A DNA stretch of 64,000 nt from Dryocosmus kuriphilus (lineage: Eukaryota; Arthropoda; Insecta; Hymenoptera; Cynipidae). Positions 9,891-20,488 of this stretch are shown here, in pieces. The stretch lies in contig CM076193.1 of NCBI GenBank assembly GCA_038277395.1, positions 120,682,133 through 120,746,132 of the forward strand, read 5' to 3'. A model generated the notes under the pieces. It saw only the letters and a list, made by a program, of their open reading frames with translations. It did not search any database and was not told the DNA's origin. The translations under genes were made by a program, and so were the position numbers. Within the stretch, counting starts at the first letter, position 1, and each line of letters starts with the position of its first letter.

Positions 9891-12080
9891 CTAACTCTTT
9901 AGAAGCTCATGATACTTGCAGTGGCCATTGCGGGCATCAGTAATCATATCCTTTGTAATTGGTATCTGTTTAGTACCTCCTACAAATCGAGTAGTATCAT
10001 AAATGAGACGTAACACTTTTATTATTCGTTTTCTATTATGCATTCGGAATTGACTGAAAATCCCCGTTCAAGAGCGGGATTGCCATGGGACAAAAGGAGA
10101 ATTATCTGTAAAAAGTCTGTTAGATCTGGAGATAATTTGCCTGTCGTTGAAATTACTCCTGTCCAAAATGTATCTAAACGAAAAATGGAACACTCATACA
10201 TTCTCATAGCTTCCATGGTACTAGATAAACTTTGATCCTGAAATCATCTTCTGTTCAACTCTCAAAATTTCTAAACAAGGAATCAGATGTTTTTCAATTA
10301 CTCTAGGATCAAGACACGAAATAGATTTCGCGAATTTGCATTTCAGTGGGGACCGTTTAGGTGAAAGCGACCCGAAATATGTTCTTTGGGATACTGAAGT
10401 CGACATCCGAGATTGAAGTGGATTTCTCTAGGACATCCGGTTTAAGGAATCGTTCCATTATTGTGGCTATCAGTGAGCTTTTTGTACAAGAAAGGTGCCA
10501 TGGGAACATCTGATTGAAATTCCGTAAGAAATGGTTCCACCAAAGATGAAGTTGAGATGAAGAATGCCAATTCCGCTTGAAGAAATTTGTCTTTAACAAA
10601 CGTAGACACAACTTGACACCTTTGATAATTGCTCTTAAGAGGATTTTTTGCCCTATTTTTGAACTGCAGACATTCAAACTTTTAAAAACGGCAATATAAC
10701 AGCAGCTCTTGTATCTGTTGGTGTATTTCCAACCACCGGATAGAACAAAGTTTGTGAGGAAATATAATCTGATTTTATAATTTTGGTGTAGTTTCCTCGA
10801 CGAGCAGGACTAGCTTTAAATAGATGGTATAGAGACGTCAGGATAATTCCAGATATTATTCATGAATTTCACCTTTCAAATCCTTAATCATACAGAAATT
10901 TACAGCGAGAAATTAATTCTCTTCTTCAACTGCCATAATTAGTCCATTCTTTAAGTCCATTTCTTTAGTACTCTCGAGAAACAAAGAAAAAAATATCTTG
11001 TTTCAACCTCATTTTTAAGACTTCCAGAATTTTAAAACGACGCTTATTTGTTGCTTTTTTGAGAACCTATTTAAAATTTCGTCGAAACGTACAAATATGT
11101 GATTACAAGATTTTATAATTTATTTGATCTGCTTTCGAAAATGGGGAGTCTTTTTGTAACTGCATTTTAGCAGCAATTTCACTATCTGGAAACATGCCGG
11201 GGGAAAACAGCTACTGTCTCAGCAGCTTCCCGAAATGAGTAGTGCTTAAATACCATAAAAAGGCACCATGTGATCTCAGTTTTCGTGAAGGAATCGTTTA
11301 ATAATATTTTTTGTGAAACTGGTATGTAAGTCGAAGTCTTAGCTGAGAAACTTGGATTAGTAGTTGGAAATGAGGAACTTTGCTCCCTAGAATTCTTTGC
11401 AGGATCTTTCAGGATTTTATGGCATTCTTTTATACCTATTACTGAGACCCCAGAACCTGTAAAATATTTTTTTTTACAGTAATCAAGTGACACCATTACT
11501 GTTTTTGAAAGCTACCAAATTCAATTGGCTCAATTATAAAACTTGTTTAGAAGAATTTTTTAATTGGAATTTGGGTCTGAATTTTACAGTGGTATAGTAT
11601 ACTATAAATAGTTGCCAATCAATGGAAAAATAAAGACTCAAAAATTTTTTTCCAATTTTTTAAACGGTTCAATTAGACTGGTCAATTTTTTAAACTGTTT
11701 TTTTCATTAATTTCTTAATCTACAGTATAGTATATCATTATAAAATTACAGATCCAAATTCAAATGAAAAAATTCTTCTAAACCAATTTTTTTTACATTA
11801 GCCTATGAATGATCAACATGACTTGAATTTACCTTGAATCGAATCAGGCTGAGTTGAACTAGATATAGTAGAAGCTGAATTTGATGCTGCTGCAGGAGCT
11901 TGTGCTTTCACAAGAAATCGACATGGAGACTTTTAGCGTGGAAATTTTGAGTTACTTATATGCCTGATACTCTTTTCACGACTTTTGAGTGCAAGTTTGC
12001 CCATAGAACTTATTTCTATGATTTTTTTGCGCCACTTACAATAAGCTTAAGTTGCACATGGAACACATAGGTCGACTATA
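9891..12080 (-). pseudogene. hAT-type transposase-like gene, spliced and decayed
   Basis: These minus-strand fragments line up in hAT-family order. The N-terminal exon (about 12080 to 11833) has a BED-like finger remnant (AYCKWRKK, SSMGKLALKSREKSIRH). A donor G|GTAAAT lies at 11833/11832. The acceptor TTTTACAG lies before 11456, with matching phase. Next come ILLNDSFTKTEITWCLFMVF-like sequence, FPDSEIAAKMQLQKDSP after a frameshift near 11190, MERFLKPDVLEK, SISCLDPRVIEK, and the C-terminal dimerisation region ILLLSHGNPALERGFSVN (10022-10216). The tail is GGTKQIPITKDMITDARNGH, with a stop at 9891-9893. In-frame stops and frameshifts show it is dead. The match to the C-terminal hAT pattern (LSHGN..xERGFS) is from memory of the family. 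A domesticated gene rather than a transposon copy is possible; no terminal repeats were found. Confidence 0.8.
11543..11786. mobile_element. small foldback MITE inside the hAT-gene intron
   Basis: Inverted arms of about 64 bp (TTTAGAAGAATTTTTT outward, GGTATAGTATACTATA inward) surround an AT-rich loop of roughly 115 bp. It occupies most of the 376-bp intron inferred between 11833 and 11456 of the hAT-like gene. No target-site duplication was settled. Confidence 0.7.
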
Positions 12081-12232
12081 AGTCGTATTGCTCGGTATTT
12101 TCCGTCTCATGTCGCTAAAATTAACATTATTATTAACTATTTATAAAATACAAGCCACGATTAATGTGCATTGTGCAACTATTATACATATAAGAAAAAA
12201 AATATCACTTTCAATGACTTCTATAAGAAATA

Positions 12233-13500
12233 CAGTCTGCTTAACAAAAAAGGAATCGCGATTATTCGTGAACCATAAGAGATATTTAATTTCTCTTCTT
12301 TTTTAGATCAAAGGTCACTAAAAGGGCTACGGAGAACTTACTTAATACGTCGTCCAATCTCCATTACTGTCAAGAATAGCTTGGCACCTCCTAGGTATGG
12401 TTTCGACAAGGGATTCGGCATATTCAATGGGAAGGGACATCCATATTTCTCTAATATGAAGAAAAAGCTGTTTCAGGGTGAACACCCGCTTCCCTGCAAG
12501 CTTTCTCTTCATGACTGACCAAACATTATCAATGGGGTTGGCATTCGGAGACTGTGAAGGCCAATCCATTGTCTCGACGACATTTTTCAGTTTCCGCGAG
12601 GTGTAGAGGCGAGTGCGATGCTTAGGGTCGTTATCTTCTTATAAGACCCAACTTTCAATTTTAGCTCCAAAGAATTTCTTTATTGATCTCAAAAGACCAC
12701 GCTGATAAATTTGGAGAATTTTCTAAGCATTCAAATTCTCCGTAAAAAGCTTCAAACAAACAAAACCATCTTTAGAAAAGCATCCCCAAACATGAATTTT
12801 TATGGGGTGTTTTACGGTTTGCTGGGCGAAACGCTCATTAGCGGTAGACCAGGCATGTTTACGGGAACCCATACTCAGAATGACGCTCCATCAGAAAACA
12901 CAACATTTGACCAGTCACGGTCAATATTTTCTGCAGCCCACGCCTTACGTCTAGTCATGTGGGTTTCCGAAAGCAGGGGTTTTTGTGTCGTCGTACGGTA
13001 CTGTACACCAGCCTTGCCTAAACGGTCTCGAATAATATTAATGCTGAGTTCTAGACCCTTTTTAGCTAGCCTATCCTTAGCTTGACGCAATGTTAGAGTG
13101 AGGATACACGTAAACAACTGGACGATAACTTTGTCCTCCTTTGGCGTCCTTCCTCGAGAACTGCCTCTTCCAGGCAAATCATCGACACTTTTTGTGTCTT
13201 TAAAATGTTGCACCCACTTTTGAACCAAATTTCTCGCCTTTTTTTATATATTTTGTACATGCATCTTGCTTCATTTTTGAACCCAGCGGATGTGAGTACA
13301 AGAAGATAGCTTCAAGTCTTTTCGCGCACGCAGCAGACATTTCGATTTACGTATGTTCTCTGCGACAGCTCGAGCGATGCTGAAACTAACCAATATTCTC
13401 GCCGTAGCCCTTTTAGTGACCTTTAATTTAAAAAAAAGAGAAATCGAATATTTTTTATGGTTTACGAATAATCGCGATTCCTTTTTTGTTGAAAAAACTG
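12233..13500 (-). mobile_element. Tc1-like DNA transposon, degenerate
   Basis: The element is 1268 bp, bounded by TA on both sides (12231-12232 and 13501-13502). The terminal inverted repeats begin CAGT, as usual for Tc1 elements. The arms extend about 95 bp each (AACAAAAAAGGAATCGCG, then AAAGGTCACTAAAAGGGC) and are imperfect. It carries one decayed transposase on the minus strand. It lies just upstream of the hAT-like relic and does not interrupt it. Confidence 0.93.
12342..13340 (-). pseudogene. Tc1-family transposase, inactivated
   Basis: Transposase catalyses cut-and-paste movement of the element that encloses it. Reading on the minus strand from ATG at 13340, the N-terminal part shifts frame near 13240 into NLVQKWVQHFKD. 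It then gives GRGSSRGRTPKED and the first catalytic region VVFSDGASF, where Tc1 proteins usually have SDES. A further frameshift follows near 12870, then IHVWGCFS and a TAG near 12720. A TAA lies just before EDNDPKH (second Asp). The end is DWPSQSPNANPIDNVW, stopping at 12342. The third catalytic position is Asp instead of the usual Glu, 34 residues after the second Asp. At least two in-frame stops and two frameshifts make it non-functional. Confidence 0.92.
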
Positions 13501-13502
13501 TA

Positions 13503-14382
13503 AACGATCATCTTTTATACCTTTTGCATTTCGAATAAAACAATTCGTGAAACTCAAAATGGATAATCTTGATTTTAAAATGTTTTTACGTATTCTAAAA
13601 ATAATACAATTTTTTAATTTATTAAAAATAATTTTGAACCACGAAAAGTGAGTAAAAGGAATAAAAATAGGCCTTTTTGTTCAGTTTAAAGATCTTCATT
13701 TTTTAAATATCTTTTTATAGTGATTGTAATGCAACAAATAAAGTAATGATATTTTACGAATTATTTTCAGTTCAAAATATTGTAGCATGTACCATAAATT
13801 TATAAAATAGATATGTATGAATAAGTTCTTTTATTTTTTATGAATAAATAAAAACCACTATTTAAAATCTCTTCTCAAGTCCACTTTAGGATCAATGTAA
13901 TTTTATGGAAATATTATTCCTATTTCCTTTAAATCACAAAACATCTCTAAAAAGCTAATTATAATGTACAAATTTCTTCACAGACGGAAGCTATTATATT
14001 TTTATATTAAAAAAGCAAAAACGCATAATAGTCGAGTAGTTGCCCCATATAAGAGTTAGAAAAATGGATCTTAATATTAGAACAAAACTACAAAAACTTA
14101 CCTTACTCATTAAGAAAAACTCCTCTAACGAGAAAAAAGTCTTCACTAAGATATGCACGTATACATAGAAAAAATTTTCTGTCAATTAAATAATGCACAT
14201 TTTTGCTAATATCAAGATGCGTATCCTCCATAATCATATCCGACGTACATGCTTCGCATTCAAAAGTATTGAATCGCATTTAGTTCATCCGCACCGAACT
14301 CGAAAAGTTGTATACTTCGCATTAAAACGTATTGGTTCGCGATAAGTTCATCCATTCCCAAAACTATTTAAAAAAAATCTAC
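13503..14382. other. no gene; CTTCGCATT motifs near the right end
   Basis: This is AT-rich sequence with no gene. At about 14240-14345 the motif CTTCGCATT recurs with TAGTTCATCC/AAGTTCATCC in two direct copies of about 60 bp, next to the composite repeat tail. Related GCATTC motifs occur at 15300-15540. Confidence 0.4.
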
Positions 14383-15085
14383 CCGCTTCGCGGGCACACT
14401 CTCGCCGCGGGCTTCGCAAGAAGTATGAGCGCGCCGTATCTTGCATAGTTTGGCGGTAAATTTGAAAATCTTGATTTTTAATAACGTTTTATCGATTAAA
14501 ACAAAAACCGCGCATTTGATCAAAAAATGGTTAAAACAAAATTTGTAGACCTTCTTCAATTGAACAACTTTGTTTTTTACCATTTTTTTGTATCTTAAAT
14601 ATTTTGTCGAGAAACCAGAGTTTTTTTATTTTAATAGCGTTTTCTTGATTAAAACAAAAACCTTTCATTTTATCAAAAAACAGTTAAGACAAAATTTGTA
14701 GATTTTTTTAAGGTGAACCATTTTACTTTCTTACATTTTTTTCTTTATCTCTCATAGTTTAGTCGCAAAATGGATTTTTTGGTTTTGTGAAAAACGTTTC
14801 TGACGGATAAAACCATAACCGTTGGTCAAACACCGCTGGTTAACGAACTCTTCCTTTCTTTTTACCCCTTAAAGAAGTGTACCAAAGCGCACTCCAATCC
14901 GATTAGTCCTTCGAAAGTTATCGTGGGAACAGACTCCAACGACAACGACAACGACGGCAACAGTCAGACAGACACCGTCGTAAAAACCATTTTTTTCGGA
15001 TTCACGAGGTATCAAAACGTGAAGATTTCATGAAATCCGCGAAAGTCAAATTTTACATAAATCTAATACCTTCTCTGATGAGAAT
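14383..15085 (+). repeat. composite satellite element, copy 3, inverted and shorter
   Basis: This is the same element as 3112-4205 in the opposite orientation. The GC-rich tail comes first (14383-14440), then about two AT-rich satellite units (14440-14790), then the head (14800-15085). On the plus strand the head encodes KTITVGQTPLVNEL, YPLKKCTKAHSNPISPSKVI, a Ser/Asn/Asp-rich stretch and TDTVVKTIFFG. This parallels copy 2 before decaying into stops. The array is shorter than in copies 1 and 2, so array length varies between copies. Confidence 0.8.
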
Positions 15086-16094
15086 GTAAAAAGTCATTGG
15101 CGTCACTGTCGACCAAGACAATTAGTGATTAGACACCAAGAGTGCCATTACAATGTGCTGTGAAAGCACCAAAAAAAGGATCGATGAATAACAAACAGAT
15201 GTATTAGATACATCTTTTGATTATAACTATGGTGAAAAATTGTGGTTAACTTATAGCTCTGACGACCGATTCCTATTGCGCTCCTGGCGGAATTGTCCTG
15301 AAGTACTAGCTCTAAACCTCTTCTCATTCAGTCGCATTTAATATCATTCAAATGAATGCGAACTCTCGCATTAAAAATTTTTTACTTTACTCCAAAATTT
15401 CGTCTCATTCAATCGCATTCAGCAGCATTCAATGATAGTGAACTCTTTCAATGAACATAATTGATTAATTTTAGAATTTTTGTTCGCATTCGGTCGCATT
15501 TAAAATTTAGACTTTATATTCAAAGTATCGCATTCAAAAGTTTTGGTCTCTCCAATGCGAAGTTCCTGCAAAGCAAATTTCACAACTTCTCGTAAACGCT
15601 AAAAATACTTTCCAATACGACGTTTTTTGCAGGTATATATCTAAATTATTGACAATAAAAACTCTATCATAGTTTTTTCCGTTATTGATAGAACCGAAAG
15701 TTATAATAACGTAAACAATTTTAATTTGTATTTTGATACAATCCAGAGAAAAATCTCTGTCACCGATTAAATTCCCTGTCATTTCACTAATGAGCACGCT
15801 ACTTAGTGCTTAGTGTGAGTTGTTACTAGGGCAGTGTACACAATTAATGGCGACATTTTGAACACACAATTATACTGGAACTACACATTCGCGTAGACTT
15901 AACGTAACAATAAAAAAATATTTGCCAAAGGGAATAGCTTCTCTTAGGTTGAAGTTGACATATAAAGGACATGAATAAAAAAGCTGTTAGTCTACTCTTC
16001 TTTAAAAAACAGATAGTACACAAAGAAATCGAAATATTTTTCTTATACATATGAAAAAATAAACATGTTTACTTTTTCGTGAAATGACTTCGAG
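15086..16094. other. no gene; dispersed TCGCATTCA motifs at 15300-15540
   Basis: At about 15300-15540 the motif CGCATTC/TCGCATTTA recurs irregularly (CATTCAGTCGCATTTAA, CATTCAATCGCATTCAG, CATTCGGTCGCATTTAA), suggesting a decayed short repeat. The remaining sequence is AT-rich with no supported gene. Confidence 0.4.
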
Positions 16095-16850
16095 TCATGT
16101 CCAACAATTCGAAAGCCCACCCTGACCCGAAATCTAAAACTCAAAACTAAAACTCAACTCAAAACTAGAAATCTGTGAGCCGAGGCCGACCTGAAAACAA
16201 AACGCCAAGTCCAAACCAAAATCCGAAATGCCGATCCGAGCCAAGACCTGAAATCCCAAAATTCGGCCCAATCCAAAAAAGAATTCTTGACCCGAGTCGA
16301 ATCCTGAAACACCGAAGCTCATCCGGACCCTAAACCTTAAACCCGAAAGTCAAGCCCAACCCAACCCGAAACAAAAAACCTCAATGCTTAACGCAATCTC
16401 AAACTCGAAAATCCACCCCAATCCGAAAGCCGAGTGGGACTCAAAATCTAAAACCAGAAAGTGGAACGCAATCCAACCCAATCGAAAACCAGAAATATGA
16501 GAGCCCAGTCGGACCCGAAAACAAAATACACAATTGAGTCGAAAATCCGAAATCTCGACCCGCGCCGCGCGACCTGAAACCCCAAAATTGAGCCAAATCC
16601 GAAACACAAACCAACTCAAGCCGAAACCAGAACCTTAATGCTCAGCGAAATTTTAAACCGAAAAATCCAGCCCAATCAGAAAGGTTAGTTTGGCCCGAAG
16701 CCTCAAACCCGAGAGTTGAGCCCGGCCCTAAAACAGAAAGCCCAACCGGATAAAAAAGCCGAAACTCCGACCTGAGCAGAGGCATGAGACCCGAAAAGCC
16801 AACCCAACCCTAAATCAGAAAACACGGCCAGACATGAAATCAGATAGCCT
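16095..16850. repeat. CCCGAAA-rich low-complexity tract
   Basis: For about 750 bp the plus strand is a loose repetition of CCCGAAA, CCGAAAGCC, AACCCGAAA and GAGCC with almost no T. The minus strand reads as TTTCGGGTT-like motifs. Open minus-strand frames (16134-16322, 16350-16619) encode low-complexity Phe/Gly/Leu/Ser peptides and are artefacts. The strand asymmetry is extreme. A telomere-like or degenerate microsatellite origin is possible but unproven. Confidence 0.75.
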
Positions 16851-17420
16851 GATCCGATCTCATACCTACTCTTTTTAAAATAAAATTCGTTAGCCTTTTT
16901 TATGCAAATTGAAGCGGTAACGATTATAAAAAATTAAACTATATTTCCGAAAACTCTACTCGGCAAACTCTGCCCGTAATATCTTCACAATCATATTTAT
17001 TTAAACAATTAAATAGTTTAGAGATTTAAAATATTTAATTTTGTAAAAATAATTGAATGTGCAGACTTAAGTGGTGTAGGATTTTTAAAATTAAAATTAT
17101 TATTTTGTGTGGAGGTCGAAAGTATAGGACTAAACCGCGTTGAGTTCAAATTTATAATATATAATTTTTTAAATAAGTATGATATTGTGTAGAATGAAAC
17201 TCTGCAGAGTTTTTTAAAAATTTTAATTATATTTTTGTGCAAAGTTTTACGGCGTAAGTAATTGATTGTGTTGAGTTTACATTTTGAATATTAAGTTTTC
17301 AGACGTAGAGTTTTATTTGGAAGAATCGCTAACCATTCCAGAATATTTAAATTAAATTTAAAGAATAAATGAAACAAAACTAAATCAATAAAAACTGTAG
17401 GGCTGCTTAAATCAAATAAA
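16851..17420. other. no gene seen
   Basis: This is AT-rich sequence ending in CAAATAAA (17413-17420), which is the left target-site copy of the following element. Confidence 0.4.
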
Positions 17421-18560
17421 GGCTGAACTTCCGAAAACGCGACACCTCGGATTGCTTTGAAATTTGATATACTCGTTTAATTTCACTCGCGGATTACGAA
17501 TATGATCATGAAAATTGGCGCAAATGACGTCTTCAAGGTCGAAACTTCAAAAAACTATAAATGTTCACTTTTTTGTGTTTATTTAAGTAATTGCATAAAA
17601 TTGACCAAAAATCCTGAAATAAAAACTGTAGACTTTCAAAAAATACACATTTTATATTCAGCACATTTTTGCTCTACGACTGAAAGTTTTCGAGAAAATG
17701 GATGATGAATATGGGTTGATGTGTGTAGGGAGGGAAGGCACCCTGGTGACTGGTCACAGAAATAATTTCAGTCACACCCCTACCTCTTCCCAGTATTTTT
17801 CGAGGGGGAGGCATCCTTGCGACTGGTCACAGAAGTACTTTCAGTTACACCCCTACCCTTTTCCAATTTTTTTCAGGGCTCGGGAAGACACCCTTGTGAA
17901 TAGTCACAGAAATGCGTGGTCACACCCCTTTCCAGTGTTTTTCGGGATGCGGGAAGGCACCCTTGTGACTTGTCACAAAAATACTTTCAGTCACACCTCT
18001 GACCCTTTCCATTTTTTTGGAGGGCGGGAAGTCATCCCTGTCTCTGGTCACAGAAATCTTTCAGTCACACCCCCTACGATTTTCAAGTGTTTTGCGGAGA
18101 GGGGTATCCTTGTGACTAGCCACAAAAATACTTTGAGTCACACCCCCCTACTTTTAATTTGTTTTCAATCGCGGAAAGGCACTCCTGTGTCTGGTCACAG
18201 AAATACTTTCAGTCACACCCATACCCCTATTCAGTGTTTTGCGGGGCCCGGGAAGGCACTTTTGTGACTGGAGTTATCGTCCATTTTCTCGAAAGGTTTC
18301 AGTCGTAGAGCAAAAATGTATTAAACAAGAAATATGTATTATTCAAAGGTCTACAATTTCTGATTGGATTGTTTTGTCAATTTTATGTATTTATTCACCC
18401 AAACCGAAAAAACTTGAGTTTTTTTAGTTTTTTTGAGTCTGACCTTAAAGATATCATTTGTGCCAATTTTAGTGGTCATATTTGTAATCAGCGAGCCAAA
18501 TTACAGAAGTATACCAAGCTTCAAAGTAATCCGAGGTATCGAATTTTCGGAAGTTTATCC
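17421..18560. mobile_element. foldback element, family A, with 8-bp target duplication
   Basis: The element is 1140 bp, flanked by perfect direct CAAATAAA copies at 17413-17420 and 18561-18568. The ends are inverted (left GGCTGAACTTCCGAAAA, right reverse-complement GGATAAACTTCCGAAAA). The inverted similarity continues inward for about 280 bp per arm. Both arms end near CTACGACTGAAAG and TCGAGAAAATGGA. Between them (about 17740-18265) lie about seven GTCACACCCCTAC minisatellite units of roughly 80-90 bp. No transposase is encoded, and the 189-codon frame through the core is a repeat artefact. An 8-bp duplication is compatible with several transposase superfamilies (hAT, P, Merlin and others), and the GG start does not decide among them. 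Confidence 0.9.
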
Positions 18561-18717
18561 CAAATAAAGTTTCCAAGTTTCAATCAATTCAATCAGACAG
18601 ATCGTGATTTAAATTCTGTGACGCGATTTGATATCTGGATTTAGTTTTCATCCAAAATTTCCTCATTAATTATTTATCTTACATAAATTATGACTCTCTG
18701 AAGTTAAGGAAACTTAC

Positions 18718-18891
18718 CCGTATATGTGTCATTGTTGTCAGTGGTTAAAGTTGCACTATTGTCGGAAATAGGTGAAACAGCAGGTTTTAAATCTAGGGGT
18801 GGTTCCAACCCCAGTAAATCGTTTCCACCCCCGCCACCACCATTTCCACCACCCACTTGAACAATGGTTACGTTCAACGGTCCTCGGTTAC
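18718..18891 (-). CDS. internal coding exon of an unidentified host gene
   Basis: On the minus strand the acceptor GTCACGCAG precedes 18891. A consensus donor, G|GTAAGT, follows 18718. The 174-bp exon is open in the frame that uses phase 1 at both ends, so it could be skipped without shifting frame. It encodes (G)NRGPLNVTIVQVGGGN, a glycine run, NDLLGLEPPLDLKPAVSP, and a Ser/Thr/Asp-rich end finishing DNNDTYTG. LLGLE resembles a clathrin-box or similar short linear motif, but that is only suggestive. The gene was not recognised. It is the best-supported host coding sequence in the window. Confidence 0.65.
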
Positions 18892-20090
18892 CTGCGTGAC
18901 AAGTTAACATATATACTACCATAAAGATAAATCAAAGGGCACGTAATTACTTTACTAAAGACAATTAACTATCAAAAATAAATCTTCTTTTTTGAATACA
19001 CGAATAATAAATATAATTCTCCGCGTCTGGCATTTTATTAAACGTTCATTTGGAAACAAACTTGGGAGACGTACAAAATTGATATTTAATATTCTAAAAA
19101 ATATTTGCAGAGAATGTGGATGAAATATGTCTACGTATTTAGGGTAATATTTCGATTTTCTGATATTTATAACGTAGTTTAATTTCCTTTAATAGTGTAC
19201 TGATTTAAAAACTTCTTGATTAAATGAGAAAATATTATCATCAATCTAAAGCGCCCCTTGTATTTCGACTGCGTGACTGTATGGAAAACTGAGAGATCGA
19301 GAACGTAATTAATTAATTTTTTATTAGAGTGCGTGTGGCAAAAAAAAAAAAAATTTAATAATAAATAATAAAAAGAATAATAGGCAAAGTGGAAAATGGC
19401 AAATTAAAAAGTGATTCTTGAATTTTCATTTTGGAATTTTTTTTTGTGTATCTTTTGTTTATAACTTCCTGAAGGAGAAAAGTAAGGAATGAAGGAAAGA
19501 TTTTAAAAGCGAAGTATTAAAAGGAAATTGAATGGACTCCTGAAAAATTTATTTGTACAATTGATTGATTAAATTAATGTTAAATAACAAAAAAATGTCA
19601 TAAACAGTGTTTATAGTTTTTTTAGCAAGCAAACCTTTTTAGCAGAAGACAAAGATGTTTAATGAAATCTCAGTACCAGTCACATAATCGTTTCGGGACA
19701 AAAATACGTATTTTACCATTTTGATGAACAAATTTTTTTGACAAAGTTATGAGTATTTGAATTTTTAAGGTTGGTGACGTAATTTAATTTCTGCTTATGC
19801 AGAATAAAAATTTGCATTTTTTATAAAATCGAGACGAAATACGAAGAAAGTTAAAAGAAAAAAATTGTTCCCGTTAAAAAGTTATAAAAAAAAAGTTTCG
19901 TGATATTTCCCTCCAGCTTGCGTTGTTTTCGAGATTTTCGCAGATTCTTTTATTTTGAATACCTCAATAAAGAAAATGAAAATAAATTCCAAAAATTTGA
20001 TTAACATATTAATAAACAAAATGATTAGAGAATGGAGAAGTTATTTGATCGTTTATACGACTCCTTTGAGAAATTACTCAATTTCCTATC
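18892..20090. other. AT-rich intron-like sequence, no gene
   Basis: No gene, repeat family or RNA was recognised. An open plus frame at 19955-20152 overlaps the start of the next entry in a different frame and is not supported on its own. Confidence 0.4.
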
Positions 20091-20488
20091 ATGCAACATC
20101 AATACTATATTTCCTTTGGGCTCGGGCAGCAACTCCCTATAGTTCGATCTGAAGATGCAGCACTTATTGATTTAATGGCTCAAGTCTCTATACGTAGAGG
20201 ATTATTAAAACTTGATAATATTTTCTGCGTGATAGACTACATAAACCTGCCCTGCTAAATAGCAATTATTTATCCTGTCGTAAAATATCCACAAATTACT
20301 AGGAGAAACCTTTATTGTAGAAATTTATTGTTAGAGTTATATGCAAATATTGACATTTACCATCCCTTCCTAATTTACTTTGATAAACTTTTTTGTCATC
20401 TCAGAATGAAAAAGGATGCTTGTTATAATACAGATTCTTTTACAGCGATTGCATTGTTAGTACGGGTAAGTATTTTACGATAAAGATA

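Noticed and set aside
10038..10235. plus-strand 65-codon frame
   Set aside because: It is the reverse strand of the hAT dimerisation region, which is the supported reading.
16134..16619. protein-coding genes on the minus strand
   Set aside because: The frames are low-complexity products of the CCCGAAA tract.
16095..16850. interstitial telomere repeat
   Set aside because: The motif is CCGAA-like, not the common insect CCTAA, and is too irregular to support this without genome-wide counts.
17698..18267. 189-codon open frame on the plus strand
   Set aside because: It runs through the GTCACA minisatellite; the peptide is periodic and unit length drives the open frame.
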